A stretch of 64,000 nt of DNA, taken from NCBI GenBank assembly GCA_021642125.1, contig JAKIXB010000006.1:558001-622000 (forward strand). The letters run 5' to 3'. Numbering within the stretch: the first letter of the stretch is position 1; the number at the start of each line of letters is the position of its first letter. A program made the position numbers and the translations under genes. The DNA is from Nothophoma quercina (taxonomy: Eukaryota; Ascomycota; Dothideomycetes; Pleosporales; Didymellaceae). The notes beneath the pieces are model-generated. The model ran no database searches. It was not told where the DNA came from and saw only the letters and a program-made list of their open reading frames with translations. Positions 22,001 through 32,863 of this stretch are shown piece by piece.

Positions 22001-22546
22001 AATTCCCGCGTCGCAACCATCCACTCTCGCTGCACCGCCCTCACTGCCCTCGCCAGCTGAAGCAGTCGACACGAACCCATCGACCACCGCGTACCCCAGA
22101 CCTCAGCCGCCATCACCACTTCAAACGACTCGAGTTGTGCTTTGAACTCGAAATCCAGTCTTGCGACATCGATTTGTTTTCGTTTTCCTTTGATCTTCTG
22201 AAGCGTAAGTGTTTTTCTGTTATGCCTCTCCCGTGACGTTGGAATGCCCGGCTACATGGGCTGGGGAGCCAGTGCTGCGGACGCTGTTCCTGCCGCGCTC
22301 ACGGGGCTGCTGCGCTGCAAACGACCGTTCTAACAGACCCAGACACGACTGTTCCGTGGTCGAGGTTCTGACAGATCGTGTTCCTCGTTTTTGCAATTTC
22401 CCAAGCGTGTGGTCTGCGACGTAAGTGCTGGCCCCGTCGAACCTTCCCTTTGGGCGAGTGCGTGCCGGTCCCTGACGTCTCAACCTTGGAACACCTCCAC
22501 CTCCACATGAATACTGACTCGACCCCAGCCATCACATCAACCCACA
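19048..22546. promoter_or_regulatory. Long upstream region of veA
   Basis: Almost 3.5 kb without a supported gene precede veA. From about 20,750 to 22,100 the DNA is GC-rich and open in several frames on both strands, but those frames are rich in Ser, Arg, Cys and Pro and look like composition artefacts. The last about 400 nt contain GTAAGT donor-like sites at 22,205 and 22,421 and a CTGAC...CCCCAG acceptor-like end at 22,527, suggesting a spliced 5' leader. A long, regulated promoter fits a light- and development-responsive regulator, but that is inference. Confidence 0.5.
22421..22527 (+). other. Candidate 5'-leader intron of veA
   Basis: The segment begins GTAAGTGCTGG and ends TACTGACTCGACCCCAG, a good fungal branch site and acceptor, 19 nt before the veA ATG. 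If it is retained, the leader contains an ATG at 22507 that opens a 59-codon frame overlapping the veA start out of frame. Splicing would remove that ATG. Confidence 0.5.
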
Positions 22547-24367
22547 ATGTCTCTTTCAGTGATCCCAGTCTCCAACGAGACGAAGAACACAACCCACCGC
22601 ACCACCAAGGATGGCCGTCGCATTCGCTACGATTTGCAGGTGATCCAGCAGCCCGAGCGCGCCCGTGCTTGCGGGAGCGGTGCTAAGTCGAGCGCTGACC
22701 GTCGTCCTGTGGATCCTCCGCCGATTGTCGAGCTGCGCATCTACGAGAACGACCAGGACGTCACCTTTGCCTACAACGCCAACTTCTTCCTGCACGCCAG
22801 TCTCGAGAATGCCCGTCCGCTCGCCGCGGGTCGCGGTGCGCCCTCCATCTCCAGCTCTCCAGTCCTGACGGGTACTCCAGTTGCTGGCATGGCCTACCTT
22901 GATCGCCCAACGCCCGCCGGCTATTTCATCTTTCCTGATCTTTCTGTCCGCCATGAGGGCAAGTACCGCCTTAGCTTCGCCCTGCTCGAGAACCTCAGCG
23001 AAGTCAAGGACCTCGACCCAGATGACCCGAACGTGATCCACGATGGCAATCGCTTTGTCACCAACCGTTGCGAGGTCAAGTCGGCGCCCTTCGTTGTCTT
23101 CTCCGCCAAGAAGTTCCCTGGTTTGTCTGAAAGCACCGCGCTCAGCCGCATGGTCGCTGAGCAGGGCTGCCGTGTCCGCATTCGACGCGACGTCAGGATG
23201 AGGCGTCGTGAGAACAAGAGCTCGAAGGAGTGGGATGAGTACGGCGAGGAAGAGGGATATACACGACGCACGCCAACGCCTGAGACCTATGGTGCACAGC
23301 CTGGCATGCCAGCACCTGGCGCCCCCATGGATGAACGTCCCCGTTCCGTCTCCAATGCCAGCAACTCGTCGCTAGTCCCTCCTCGCCGTCCCAGCATGGA
23401 AGAGATGGCACAAGGCTACCAGCAGCCAACCACCAACTATCAGCAGATGCCTCCTCCACAGAGCACTGGTTACTCTCATATGCCACCTCAGCCCCAATAT
23501 CAGCCTCAGTATCAGCAGCAGCAGCAGCAACAACAGCAGTATGCTCCTCCTCCTGCCAGCCACATGATGCAGCCGCCACAACCGTCTTACTCGCAACCAC
23601 CTCCACCACAACCACCACAGCATCAGCCTCAACCTGCGTACACCAACGGCTACCAGTCCCACTCCAGCATGTCAATGAATCAGCCTTACGGGTACCCAAG
23701 CCATCAGCAGCCACAGCAATCTCACTACGAGCCTCGCCAGGAACAGCCTACCGCTCAGCATCAGCCCATCGATTACCGTAGACCGTCTATCCCTCAGCCA
23801 ACACCACAGTACGCGCCTTCGAGCCAACCACAATTGATGTCACCTTACAGCCCTGTCGACCCCTACCAGCAGCGCTCGCAGTCCATGAGTCAGCCCATGC
23901 AGCCAATGCACACACCTACTCGCGCCTCATCGATATCTGGTCCAAGCAGTATGCATCCGCACAACAGCCATGCTCTGCCCACACTCAAACCCCTGCAACC
24001 ACCGATAGTTGCGGACAAGCTAGAGCCTGTTTCACCTTCGTACCACTCGCCGATGAACACAATGTCTTCTGGTACCATGTCTGCCAACTCCGATGCGTCC
24101 AACCCGAGCTACGCTATGCACAACTACCCTGCCTCGAACCTTCCCCCCATGTCAGCCTCCACCGGTCAGAAACGATCTTTCTCAAGCACCTTCGATCAAA
24201 CTCACATTACTGAGCCACTGAGACAGGGCGCACGACCTTCGCTCTCCGGACCAGGCTACACGTACGACGAGCCCGATATGGAAGAGCCGATAGACCGAGC
24301 TGCCATGAGTTACAGGCGAGCAGACGGCACTCAACGTCAACGTCACGTTCCAGAAGTGAATGTCTAG
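22547..24367 (+). CDS. veA: Velvet developmental regulator VeA
   Basis: Single exon, 606 residues. The velvet domain spans about residues 20-220. Conserved blocks are IQQPERARACGSGAKSSADR, RPVDPPPIVELRIYEND, FAYNANFFLHASLE, GYFIFPDLSVRHEGKYRLSF, FSAKKFPGLSEST and AEQGCRVRIRRDVRMRRR. VeA forms a nuclear complex with VelB and LaeA and couples light, development and secondary metabolism. Its DNA-binding fold resembles NF-kappaB. The C-terminal half is long, unstructured and rich in Pro, Gln, Ser and Tyr, with a polyglutamine run near residue 325 (CAG/CAA codons). The ATG is followed within 20 residues by the conserved region. VeA rather than VelB or VosA is chosen because of the PERARACG context and the long Pro/Gln tail. 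Confidence 0.93.
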   Translation: MSLSVIPVSNETKNTTHRTTKDGRRIRYDLQVIQQPERARACGSGAKSSADRRPVDPPPIVELRIYENDQDVTFAYNANFFLHASLENARPLAAGRGAPSISSSPVLTGTPVAGMAYLDRPTPAGYFIFPDLSVRHEGKYRLSFALLENLSEVKDLDPDDPNVIHDGNRFVTNRCEVKSAPFVVFSAKKFPGLSESTALSRMVAEQGCRVRIRRDVRMRRRENKSSKEWDEYGEEEGYTRRTPTPETYGAQPGMPAPGAPMDERPRSVSNASNSSLVPPRRPSMEEMAQGYQQPTTNYQQMPPPQSTGYSHMPPQPQYQPQYQQQQQQQQQYAPPPASHMMQPPQPSYSQPPPPQPPQHQPQPAYTNGYQSHSSMSMNQPYGYPSHQQPQQSHYEPRQEQPTAQHQPIDYRRPSIPQPTPQYAPSSQPQLMSPYSPVDPYQQRSQSMSQPMQPMHTPTRASSISGPSSMHPHNSHALPTLKPLQPPIVADKLEPVSPSYHSPMNTMSSGTMSANSDASNPSYAMHNYPASNLPPMSASTGQKRSFSSTFDQTHITEPLRQGARPSLSGPGYTYDEPDMEEPIDRAAMSYRRADGTQRQRHVPEVNV

Positions 24368-25553
24368 GCTTGACCAACCATCTGCATGGCCAAATGTGCC
24401 CTTCTTCAATCTATTGTTCTGTGATTGCACATTGGGTTATTGGTGTCTGGCGCCGTTTGATTCGTGTCTCTTTCAATATCGATATACCCGAGAACAACAC
24501 ACGTGCGATCTCGCGAAATCTCCTGTTATTGTATCTTACTGTTACTGTTTTTGGATGATTACTGAGCTCATGTCAACGCGGGCGGTCTATGTCTGCATCA
24601 TGCTGTCTCACGTACACACATTCCTTGTACTGGCACCCTTGCCACTTTTCCTAGTCCATTGCATTCCCTTGTTCTCAGTAGTTGTTGGTTATGGAAAATC
24701 GAGCTCTTTTATGAGTCTAAGCTCCAGGGCGCTGCACTATCTTACCGTGTCAGCATTCATATCGCCTGTTCTCATTACGTGTCGGTGGACTTTTTGTCAA
24801 GATCAAGGGTGGCTGTCTGCAACACTTGCTGCATCAAATTGAGACACTGTATATGGCCTTGATGCATACTAAGATGTCAAGGCATGATAGTCACGCCAGC
24901 AGTAGATGCGCTGAAAGAAAACCATGCTACTTCATTACTCTACCCTTCACATGTGCACCTGTTCACTTGGACGCTTAGTCCGCTACATAGTAAGCCTAGG
25001 CATGCCCTATCATTCTACGTCAAAACGGTGTATCTATCATTCGGTGTCTTGCAGTGTTTGAAGACGCCAGCCGTGGACCCTTGCTCCGTTTGTTTACCAA
25101 AGCGGGGTATGAGCTATGAGCTACCCCTCCCTCCACACAGGCAATCACGACATCGGCACCAAAAGCTTCCACCCTCCAATCACGCCCCCAATCGGCAAGC
25201 TTCACAGACGTCTTTTGGTAAGGTGCCAGCGACTGCGTTAGCACTGTCAATTTGCGGCATAAGACACCATGATGAGCTCTTGGGCTCCATGTGGCCGGCC
25301 TGTAGGAGCGGGCGAAAGTGGAGCTACATAGACCCAGTGGACCCCACGGAATCTGACAGGAGTACATTCAGGGCAAGCGAGATCCAGAACCCGTGGGACT
25401 ACTTGTATGACGTGACTGACGGCTGCTTTTGTGCAATTGTTATCGAGACCCCTCTCAAGCACTTCTTCGTCGTTCCTGCCTCACTAGACTCAAGCTCGAG
25501 AAGGCTACATGCGACCATCCCAGATAACTTTCAAGCTGTAGACATCACCCATC
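24368..25553. other. Intergenic between veA and the sulfhydrylase gene
   Basis: About 1.2 kb, AT-richer at 24,370-24,860 (probable veA 3' region). A plus-strand frame at 24,884-25,606 runs into the next gene out of frame and resembles no protein. No other feature is seen. Confidence 0.45.
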
Positions 25554-27133
25554 ATGGCCGAAGAACTTTCCAAGAACTTCGAGACGCTGCAATTGCACGC
25601 CGGTAAGCCTCACGACCCTCACAATACCCCACCGCTCACACCTGCTGCCAGGTCACACTCCCGACCCAACAACAAACTCACGCGCTGTGCCAATCTACGC
25701 AACCACTGTATGGCTTGAGCACCAAGTATCACTTACAAGACTGTGGCTGAGAACAATAGTCTTTCACATTCAATGATTCTGCTCACGCCGCAAGGCTGTT
25801 CGGCCTGAAGGAGTTTGGCAACATCTACAGTCGTATCGGTGCGTGTACAGCAACATTTCTCTCTTGCAGCTGCTAAAGTACACAGGCAACCCAACAGTTG
25901 GTGTTTTTGAGAACCGTATCGCAGCGCTCGAAGGTGGTGTTGCAGCTCTTGCAGCTTCATCTGGCCAGGCTGCCCAGTTCATTGCTATCAATGCCCTCGC
26001 ACACGCCGGAGACAACATCATTGCAACCACCAACCTCTACGGAGGCACATACAACCAACTGAAGGTCTTCTTTCCCAGGCTAGGCATCGAGACGAAGTTC
26101 GTCAACGGCGATAAGCCAGAGGACTTCAAGGCCGCGATTAACGACAAGACTAAGGCAATCTACCTCGAATCGATCGGCAACCCGAAGTACAACGTGCCGG
26201 ACTTTGAGAAGATTGCAGAAATTGCACACGAAGCTGGTGTCCCAGTCATCGTAGACAACACATTCGGCGCAGGAGGCTACTACGTCCGCCCGATCGACCA
26301 CGGCGCAGACATCGTCGTACACTCAGCTACAAAGTGGATTGGGGGCCACGGCACAACAATCGGCGGTGTGATCGTCGACAGCGGCAAATTCGACTGGGGC
26401 AAGCACGCAAAGCGCTTTCCACAGTTCAACGACCCCTCGGAGGGCTACCACGGCCTCAAGTTCGTCGACACATTTGGTCCTATCGCGTTCATCATCCGCG
26501 CACGAGTCGAGATCCTTCGTGACTTGGGTGCCGCACTGAACCCCTTCGCCGCCCAGCAACTGCTTCTCGGTACTGAGACACTCAGCCTGCGCGCCGAGCG
26601 TCATGCATACAATGCACTTAAGCTTGCGAAGTGGCTTGAGAGCAACGAGAACGTGAGCTGGGTATCCTACCCCGGTCTTGAGAGCCACCAGTCACATGAG
26701 CTGGCGAAGAAGTACCTGAAGCGCGGCTTCGGAGGTGTGCTATCGTTTGGTGTCAAGGGCGACAAGGAGGCAGGAAGTCAGGTCGTGGACAACTTCAAGC
26801 TAATCTCCAACTTAGCAAACGTCGGCGACTCAAAGACACTTGCCATTCACCCGTGGAGTACAACACACGAGCAGTTGAGCGACGAAGAGAAGGAGGCTTC
26901 TGGTGTTACTGAGGTATGCTAACGTATCAACATGGTGGGAAAGAGAGCTAATCGTTGCTGTTCAGGACCTCATCCGTATTTCAGTCGGTACCGAGCACAT
27001 TGATGACATCATCGCCGACTTCGAGCAGTCTTTCAAAAAATCAACAACCAAGCCTGAGCAGAAGGGCGAGCCTGGCAACGCAGGAAAGACGGGTGACACC
27101 GAGGTGTCTGCTTCCATTTCTGGCTCTACATAA
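25554..27133 (+). CDS. met17: O-acetylhomoserine (thiol) sulfhydrylase
   Basis: Five exons (25554-25602, 25652-25707, 25760-25838, 25886-26913, 26966-27133) join in phase to 459 residues. It is a PLP enzyme of the Cys/Met metabolism family that makes homocysteine from O-acetylhomoserine and sulfide. Diagnostic blocks are NFETLQLHAG, PIYATTSYTFND, GNPTVGVFENRIAALEGG, the PLP-lysine block HSATKWIGGHGT, and the C-terminal STTHEQLSDEEKEASGV with RISVGTE. The length is typical, with a short extra low-complexity C-terminus (about 30 residues rich in Lys, Gly and Ser). The name met17 follows yeast; Aspergillus calls it cysD. Three introns crowd the first 330 nt. Confidence 0.95.
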
Positions 27134-27562
27134 GCCTAGAGTGATTGGAGGCACCTATGTACGTTCAGGAAGATACCACTCCATTTGCAATGAATATATA
27201 CTTGACCCGCTTTATTTGTACTTCCAAAGAATCGAGCCTGATTCTTTCATCGTCACAACTGGACGCCTTGGACTGCTCTCAGCCTTGAACTCCTCTTCTG
27301 CGCTGAAGATCGCTGTGCTTCTGACTTATTAAATGCACCGCAAAGTCTCAGCCACGACTGTATGCAATGATTGGCGTTGGGTCTTCGTACAGCTCTCGAG
27401 CTATTGTCAAAGTGCACCGAGATACTTCGAATCTTTGGTACAGATGAAGTACATTTTCCTAAAATCAAAGTTCCGATGATCGTTCATCAAGTAAGGTTCG
27501 TAACTGCTTGTTCACCGCCATACCTCCACATATGGTCTTCAACTTGAAATCCCCAACCTCGA
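27134..27562. other. Convergent intergenic region
   Basis: Shared 3' regions of the sulfhydrylase gene (plus) and the Gln-rich gene (minus). No gene is seen. Confidence 0.5.
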
Positions 27563-29897
27563 TCAGGCCCGTTTCCAACTTGCATTCTCGTCTCCAGTCT
27601 TGATGACCACACAGGAGTCATTCTCCAGACCAGAAGGTGACAGTGCAATACCCCCGTCAGACGAGTCCGAGTCATAGGCGCGGTCGACAACAACTGTATC
27701 CAAGATGGGTTCCTTCTCCTCTTCTTTGACAACTTCCTTGTCTTGCGACCTGACTGAAACACCTCGATCAGCACTGCCCTCGGATTTCTCGTGTACCTTT
27801 ATCTCCTTCTTGCCATTCTGATCCTTGTATGTTTCTCGAAGCTCAGGGCGGAATGTCTCGCCTCCTAAATGCTTGAGTTGTTCCCTTGCCTTTACAACCA
27901 TCTTCTTGTCATCTTGCGCGATGTGTGCTGCGTAGTTGCCCCAACCTTCCGTGGCTCGGGCGGCAGGGGGTAGTGACTCGACTTTAGCATTACCTCCAGT
28001 CTGCTTTGGACCTTGGGACGAAGTGGGCTCTGCCTTGATGCGCTTTATGGGTGGAGAGGATGAATTTGAGTTCGTCATGGGGCGGTGATGGATACCGTAT
28101 GGGGTTTCGGCGCTGCTGTCATAAGGTTAGGTTTGTACGTTCTCGTCATTTTGATCAAATACTCACACTTCCTGAATGTCAAGTCGTTGCTCGAGAAGGG
28201 AGCCAGGCCAGCTGTGACTAGAATATATGGGATCCGTGGGCAATGACCCGTCTCCAAGGTGAGCATTGACTGAATTGGTTTCTGCGGGCAGTTTGTCGTC
28301 CTGCTTGTGTGCGGTATCAAACGCACACTGCTTGTCTGCTGACACTGGACAGTCATTGATTAGTCGCTTCAGGTGCTCTAAAGGTACTTCGAGTTTGCGT
28401 GAAGCTAGAGCGTCCTTGGCTGGCTCCTGCCACTCGTTTGTTCGCAAGTAACTCAGTTTCAGTCGGTGAGTAGTGATGACAGCTTTTGCACGCACTTCTT
28501 GCGTATCCGTCTGCAAAGCGCCATGCGGGTCAACACTATGTTCTAGCTGTTGCATCGGCTGCAGCTGTGTCTGCGGACCATACACCCTCGTCGGTCTGTG
28601 GGTCCGACGAGCTTGTACAGTATTGGGTACTGGCTTCCGCATATCGAATGACGCTTCAGCCGAAAAGGGCCTCAGTGTTCTGTTTGTTTGGAAGGCTCGA
28701 ACAACAGACTTCCAGTGCAGAGGATGTGGAGTCTGACGATTTCGATAAGGGGATACTGGACTGAGGTTCCGGCGAGGATGTACTGGATAGTCTGAACGCT
28801 CACCTCTGTCCGCAGCAGGATAGCGCGCTGACTCAGGCTCAGAGTTGGAAACAGCAAAGCCATAGCCATACTGTTTGTCCCACTTCAGGAACTTGTCCTC
28901 ACGCCGGCCTTGGTGTGGATGAGCTCGTGGCTTACTAGACTCCGGAGAGTAATGTACTAGAGCATTAGAAGGCTTGTCATTGATCATTGTAGCAGCATCG
29001 TGGAGATACGCACATGTAGACGGCGTCTCGATCGTAGAGCTTTGTCGTCCGTATAACGGTTCCGTTGCTGACTGTCGCTTTGACATTACAGACGCTTCGC
29101 GCAGATTTTGGGGTATTGCGTGGCGGTCCGTCAGGGACGCAGGATAGATACTGCTTAGATGTTGAACGCCCTGCACTTGAACACCAGACCTTGGCAGATC
29201 AAAATGCACCCCACTCGGACTAAGATAGCTGCTGTGTGTAGGAACTAGTTGTTGTTCATACCCTGAATATCGCTGCGGCACAGGCCATCGGTCATAGTGA
29301 CCTGCTGAAGTGTACTGCGGCTGCGATTCTTGCGGTGGTGGCGGTGTTGAAGTAGGTGCTGGAGGTAAACAGGGAGGTGCAGATAGCTGTTGCTGCGACT
29401 GTCGTCCATGCCAGTAAACATACGCATCTCCACCATGGTCCCACTGCGAAGGATATCCATGAGACCGACATATAGATAGTGTCGGTTTGTAGAGGGTGCT
29501 CGTAGTGAGATCGATTGAGTTGTTGGGTGAAGCGAAGCGCGGTGGCAACCAGGCTTGCGACGGACTCGCTGTTGGCTGGAAAAACCCGTACCTAAACTTG
29601 TCAGTCAAGTGTTGGTAGACTTGTCCGATGTGACACTCACTGAGCGCATGCATGGTTCGGTAGATAGCCTTGGGAACCTCCAGCTTGCCTACTAGGGCAC
29701 TGATACGCGCCGGCATACTGTTGTGGATATTGCAGAGAGTGGAAGCCGCTCTGCTGACCGGGCTCTACATACGGATACTGGAACTGCACATCCAAGTGCT
29801 GCGGCTGCGAATGGGTTGTCTGCTGCTTTGTATACCACAGCTGTTTCAGCGCAGCATCTTGATTCTTGTCGAACTCTTCGGACGTCACCGGCGCCAT
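27563..29897 (-). CDS. Large unrecognised Gln/Pro/Ser-rich protein
   Basis: Three exons (29897-29641, 29591-28167, 28115-27563) join in phase to 744 residues. It begins MAPVTSEEFDKNQDAALKQLWYTKQ, the only helical N-terminal part, and then is largely disordered, with Gln-, Tyr-, Pro- and Ser-rich stretches. Near the C-terminus come a basic motif (PPIKRIKAEP), a short ordered-looking block (ATEGWGNYAAHIAQDDKKM), and an acidic, Lys-rich end. This build resembles nuclear regulatory or RNA-associated proteins, but no domain is recognised. The intron donors (GTGAGT) and acceptors (TTTAG, ACAG) are good. The 3' end could extend through another small intron. Confidence 0.7.
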
Positions 29898-30623
29898 GTT
29901 GCTCGAGGAGGCAGTGCGGTCGGAGAGCGAGTAGGTCTGAGATGAGGTGAGCGGGGCGGGAGGTCTTCGACGGTTTGTGGGAAATAGGTAGCAACAAGAA
30001 AGAACAGACAACACGCACTTACCAACGCACAAGCATGCAGAGACGAAAGTAATAGTAAAGGTGCCTTTGGTGTTCAGATACCTACATCGTCTGAACACAA
30101 TAGAGCTGTATGTACAGTTGGGACGTGAAGGATGCCATGGGCTTACACCTCTGACAAATCTTACAACGACCTTGAGCAAACACCACACCTTCGACACAGG
30201 CAAAGTTCTTCCTCCAGCCAAAGACAATCTTGATTGTGTATTGCGTCCCTTGCATTTGGTTCGTCTCCCACTCCCATATCAAAGAGCAGTGACTATCCAG
30301 GCAGCACCACGAGGAGGCGCAAGGGTCCGACTTCTACCGCCCATCCACCTCTTGCAGTCTCCCAACATCTGGCGCAAGCACCAGAGCCCGACCCAATTTC
30401 TCCAGACAGATTGTAGCACCTGCCCGCTGAACCAATAGCCACAGACGCAAAGAAGAAGAACAATGCCGTATACGCGCATACGAGCAACAAGAGCAGACTA
30501 GGGATAGTCAGAACGGACAAGGAACACAGAGCGGGATCGAAGAGTTGAGAGCGTAGGAAGCGGCGCTTGGGACAGCTCTCCAACTCCTTGAAACGGGGAC
30601 GGAGGGTGCTTGCAAGTAATTGT

Positions 30624-30783
30624 TGCCAAGGACCTTGCGGTCTATCAGAGCCCGCTCTTCACTCAAGGACTTGCGACCAAGGACAAAGAGAGTGGGTTAA
30701 ACATCTGCTGGCATCTTCCACACGCTTCCTTCTGAGAAGAAGGACACTGGTGGCGGGGTATCCCCTACTATGCAAGTTCCTCG
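30624..30783 (+). repeat. Diverged repeat, copy A
   Basis: Starts GCCAAGGACCTTGCGGTCTA and contains CACACGCTTCCTTCTGAG and GACACTGGTGGCGGGG, ending near GCAAGTTCCTCG. CCTTCT-GAGA-AGAAGG inside it can fold as a perfect 6-bp hairpin. It has an extra segment relative to copies B and C after the first block. Confidence 0.7.
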
Positions 30784-30935
30784 TTGGCGAACGGCGACGG
30801 ATGGACGGCACGAACGCGAGCGGAGGCTCTAGCGAGAGGACTCGGAATCTGGACACAAAGTGTAACCGCGATGGAAGCGTGGGCAAACCCAAATGTAACA
30901 AGTGGAACGTGCGACGAAGGTACCTGTAGACAACA

Positions 30936-31069
30936 TGCCATGGACCGTATGGTCTGTCAGAGCGCTCTGCGAGGAGAGGTTCAATATCGTAGGCATCTCC
31001 CACACGCTTCTCTCTAAGAAGAGTGACACTGGTGGTGGGGACGAGAGTCCCTGTCGTGCAAGTTCTTCG
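30936..31069 (+). repeat. Diverged repeat, copy B
   Basis: Starts GCCATGGACCGTATGGTCTG and contains CCCACACGCTTCTCTCTAAG and GTGACACTGGTGGTGGGG, ending GCAAGTTCTTCG. It starts 312 nt after copy A. Its hairpin region still pairs (CTTCT with AGAAG), although the bases differ from copy A. Confidence 0.7.
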
Positions 31070-31259
31070 TGCGGGATCGTCAATGGAGGAGCGCTGAGGT
31101 GGGACCTCGTCTCAAGCCAGAAGGAACAGAAGTCGACCTGCAAGTCGAGAGAAGCCAAAGCAGAACCACGTTGGAGCAGAAACTCCAAGTATATGTATAC
31201 AGCCCAGGTCTGTAACCTGGGCTCACACCTCGAAGCAAAGAGTGACTGCTTCTCAACAT

Positions 31260-31385
31260 GCCTTGGACCTTTCGGTCTGTCAAAACCCATAACGAGTCTT
31301 AATATCTCAGGCTTCTCCCACACGCTCCTTCCTGAAAAGAAAGGCACTGGTGGTGGGGTTTATCCCCTGACAAGCAGGCTCCTCG
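31260..31385 (+). repeat. Diverged repeat, copy C
   Basis: Starts GCCTTGGACCTTTCGGTCTG and contains CCCACACGCTCCTTCCTG and GGCACTGGTGGTGGGG, ending CTCCTCG. It starts 324 nt after copy B. The hairpin arms CCTTCC and GAAAGG pair with one mismatch. Confidence 0.7.
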
Positions 31386-32047
31386 CTCTCCAATGGCGTT
31401 TTGAACGCAAAGTGTGGACGAGCGACAGACAACGCATCATTCAACGCATAATGCGTTGCCCGTCGACCGTAGTAATTCGAGTCGAGGACACGGTAAGCCA
31501 GGCCAAAGCACCCAAAGAGGTTAGGGGGTTAGTTTCCAAGGGTGCCTTAGCCACGGCAACCGTGTGATCTGCGACTCACGGGCGTGCCATCCACCATACC
31601 AGCTCTTTGTTTGCGATTCTTTAGGTGGGTGACACATACCATAAACCCGTTGGCCATGATGAGCGTTGTTGGAACGAGCTCTGCTGCTGTTCAGTTGCCA
31701 TCATGTGTCCTATGTAGGCTAGCTGTGCCAGCCTTTTATCTGGTGTGAAGTCCGATCAGGTATTTGCATCATTGTCAGGAGCCAAAGCCATGGTTGTTTG
31801 TGTCCTTGTAAGTCACCTGCTGAGGAACCCGGGAAACGGTGGAACCACGTTGATGTGGGACTCCCGTAGTAGAACCTTAAGATTCCAGATCCCAACCTTC
31901 GAACGCAGTTGATGGCGCATTTGTTCTCGGTCTGTGATGTGCCTGTTTTGTCGTCCAGGTTGTACCCTCTTGACGTAGCGTGAAAACCCTCGGTAGTCCC
32001 TACATGTATGTATATAGCCGCAGCATCGAAATAGAGTGCTTCTATGC

Positions 32048-32170
32048 AATCTCGCCAAGGGCATTGCTGCCTATCAGAGCTTGGAGCTCCATATCTGCTG
32101 GCATCTCTCACGTTCACAGACCTGAAAAGGCTGTACTAGTGATGGGGTAAAGAACCCTGCAATAGAAGGT
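32048..32170 (+). repeat. Diverged repeat, copy D (weak)
   Basis: Starts CGCCAAGGGCATTGCTGCC and contains TATCAGAGC, ATCTGCTGGCATCT (shared with copy A) and GTGATGGGG. It is the most degraded copy, 788 nt after copy C. Upstream, GGAACCACGTTG and a TATGTATA block are shared with the DNA before copy C. Confidence 0.5.
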
Positions 32171-32863
32171 CTTCTTCGGGCTGGTTCGCTTCGGGTCACT
32201 GTGTGACAGAACAATGTGATATTGATGCATGGCATACATCGTAGAGGCCTTGATCACCAGTTATTGTAACACGATCTCCAGATGTGGTGGATGGGGGTCG
32301 AACGATGGGGTGGAGGGGATAATGGAAGAAATAAAGCGCGCTAGTCGATAAAGAGGCGTCGCGGTACGCAAGGAAATTCTGGCACCGAGTGGGTATACAA
32401 CGAGCATACTAGCAAGCTCGTGAACCTGAAAGAGTCTGGATAGCGTTGGGTTTTCGAATATCGAAGGTTGGGAGGGGCTTGTAAATTTGAGAGTAGGTTG
32501 GTAGGGATGCGAATCTGGTGTCAAGAGATATCACGGGGTGGGTGTTCCTCGATTGCGGCCTAGGCTCGAGGTGGTTTGGTGAGTAGCACAAAGCTAGATG
32601 CCCAGGTAAATAGCACCAGGTATTCTGAAAACACAGGGTATGGGGTGATACCGACTGACTCCTTCTCGGAGCTGGGAACAAACCCTACTACGTCCGGTAG
32701 TGACCATACGACAGTAGAGCCTTTGCACAGATGTGCTCGTTCCGTCGTCTCGTCTCGTTGTTGTTACCTAGGGCGACCGGAGAAGACGTCGATCGATGGT
32801 GCCAGCAGGTCGCTGGCAATGTACGATCCGATGGCTAGTCCGCTCGCCAATGTTGTCTAATGA

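Larger units (their letters stand above)
29898..32863. other. Gene-poor interval holding a diverged repeat cluster
   Basis: Nearly 3 kb without a recognisable gene. The left 700 nt is the promoter side of the Gln-rich gene. From about 30,600 to 32,200 a diverged repeat recurs four times (annotated separately). Both strands are open for stretches over the second and third copies, but no known protein is encoded. From 32,200 to 32,863 only chance frames are seen. Confidence 0.55.

Noticed and set aside
21018..22016. 332-codon minus-strand frame upstream of veA
   Set aside because: It lies in a GC-rich block where several frames are open at once; the translation is Ser/Arg/Cys/Pro-rich without any ordered segment.
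24884..25606. 240-codon plus-strand frame upstream of met17
   Set aside because: It runs into the first met17 exon in another frame and its translation resembles no protein.
30902..31567. 221-codon plus-strand frame over repeat copies B and C
   Set aside because: It has no ATG at its opening, covers the repeats only partly in frame and encodes nothing recognisable; kept as part of the repeat finding, not as a gene.
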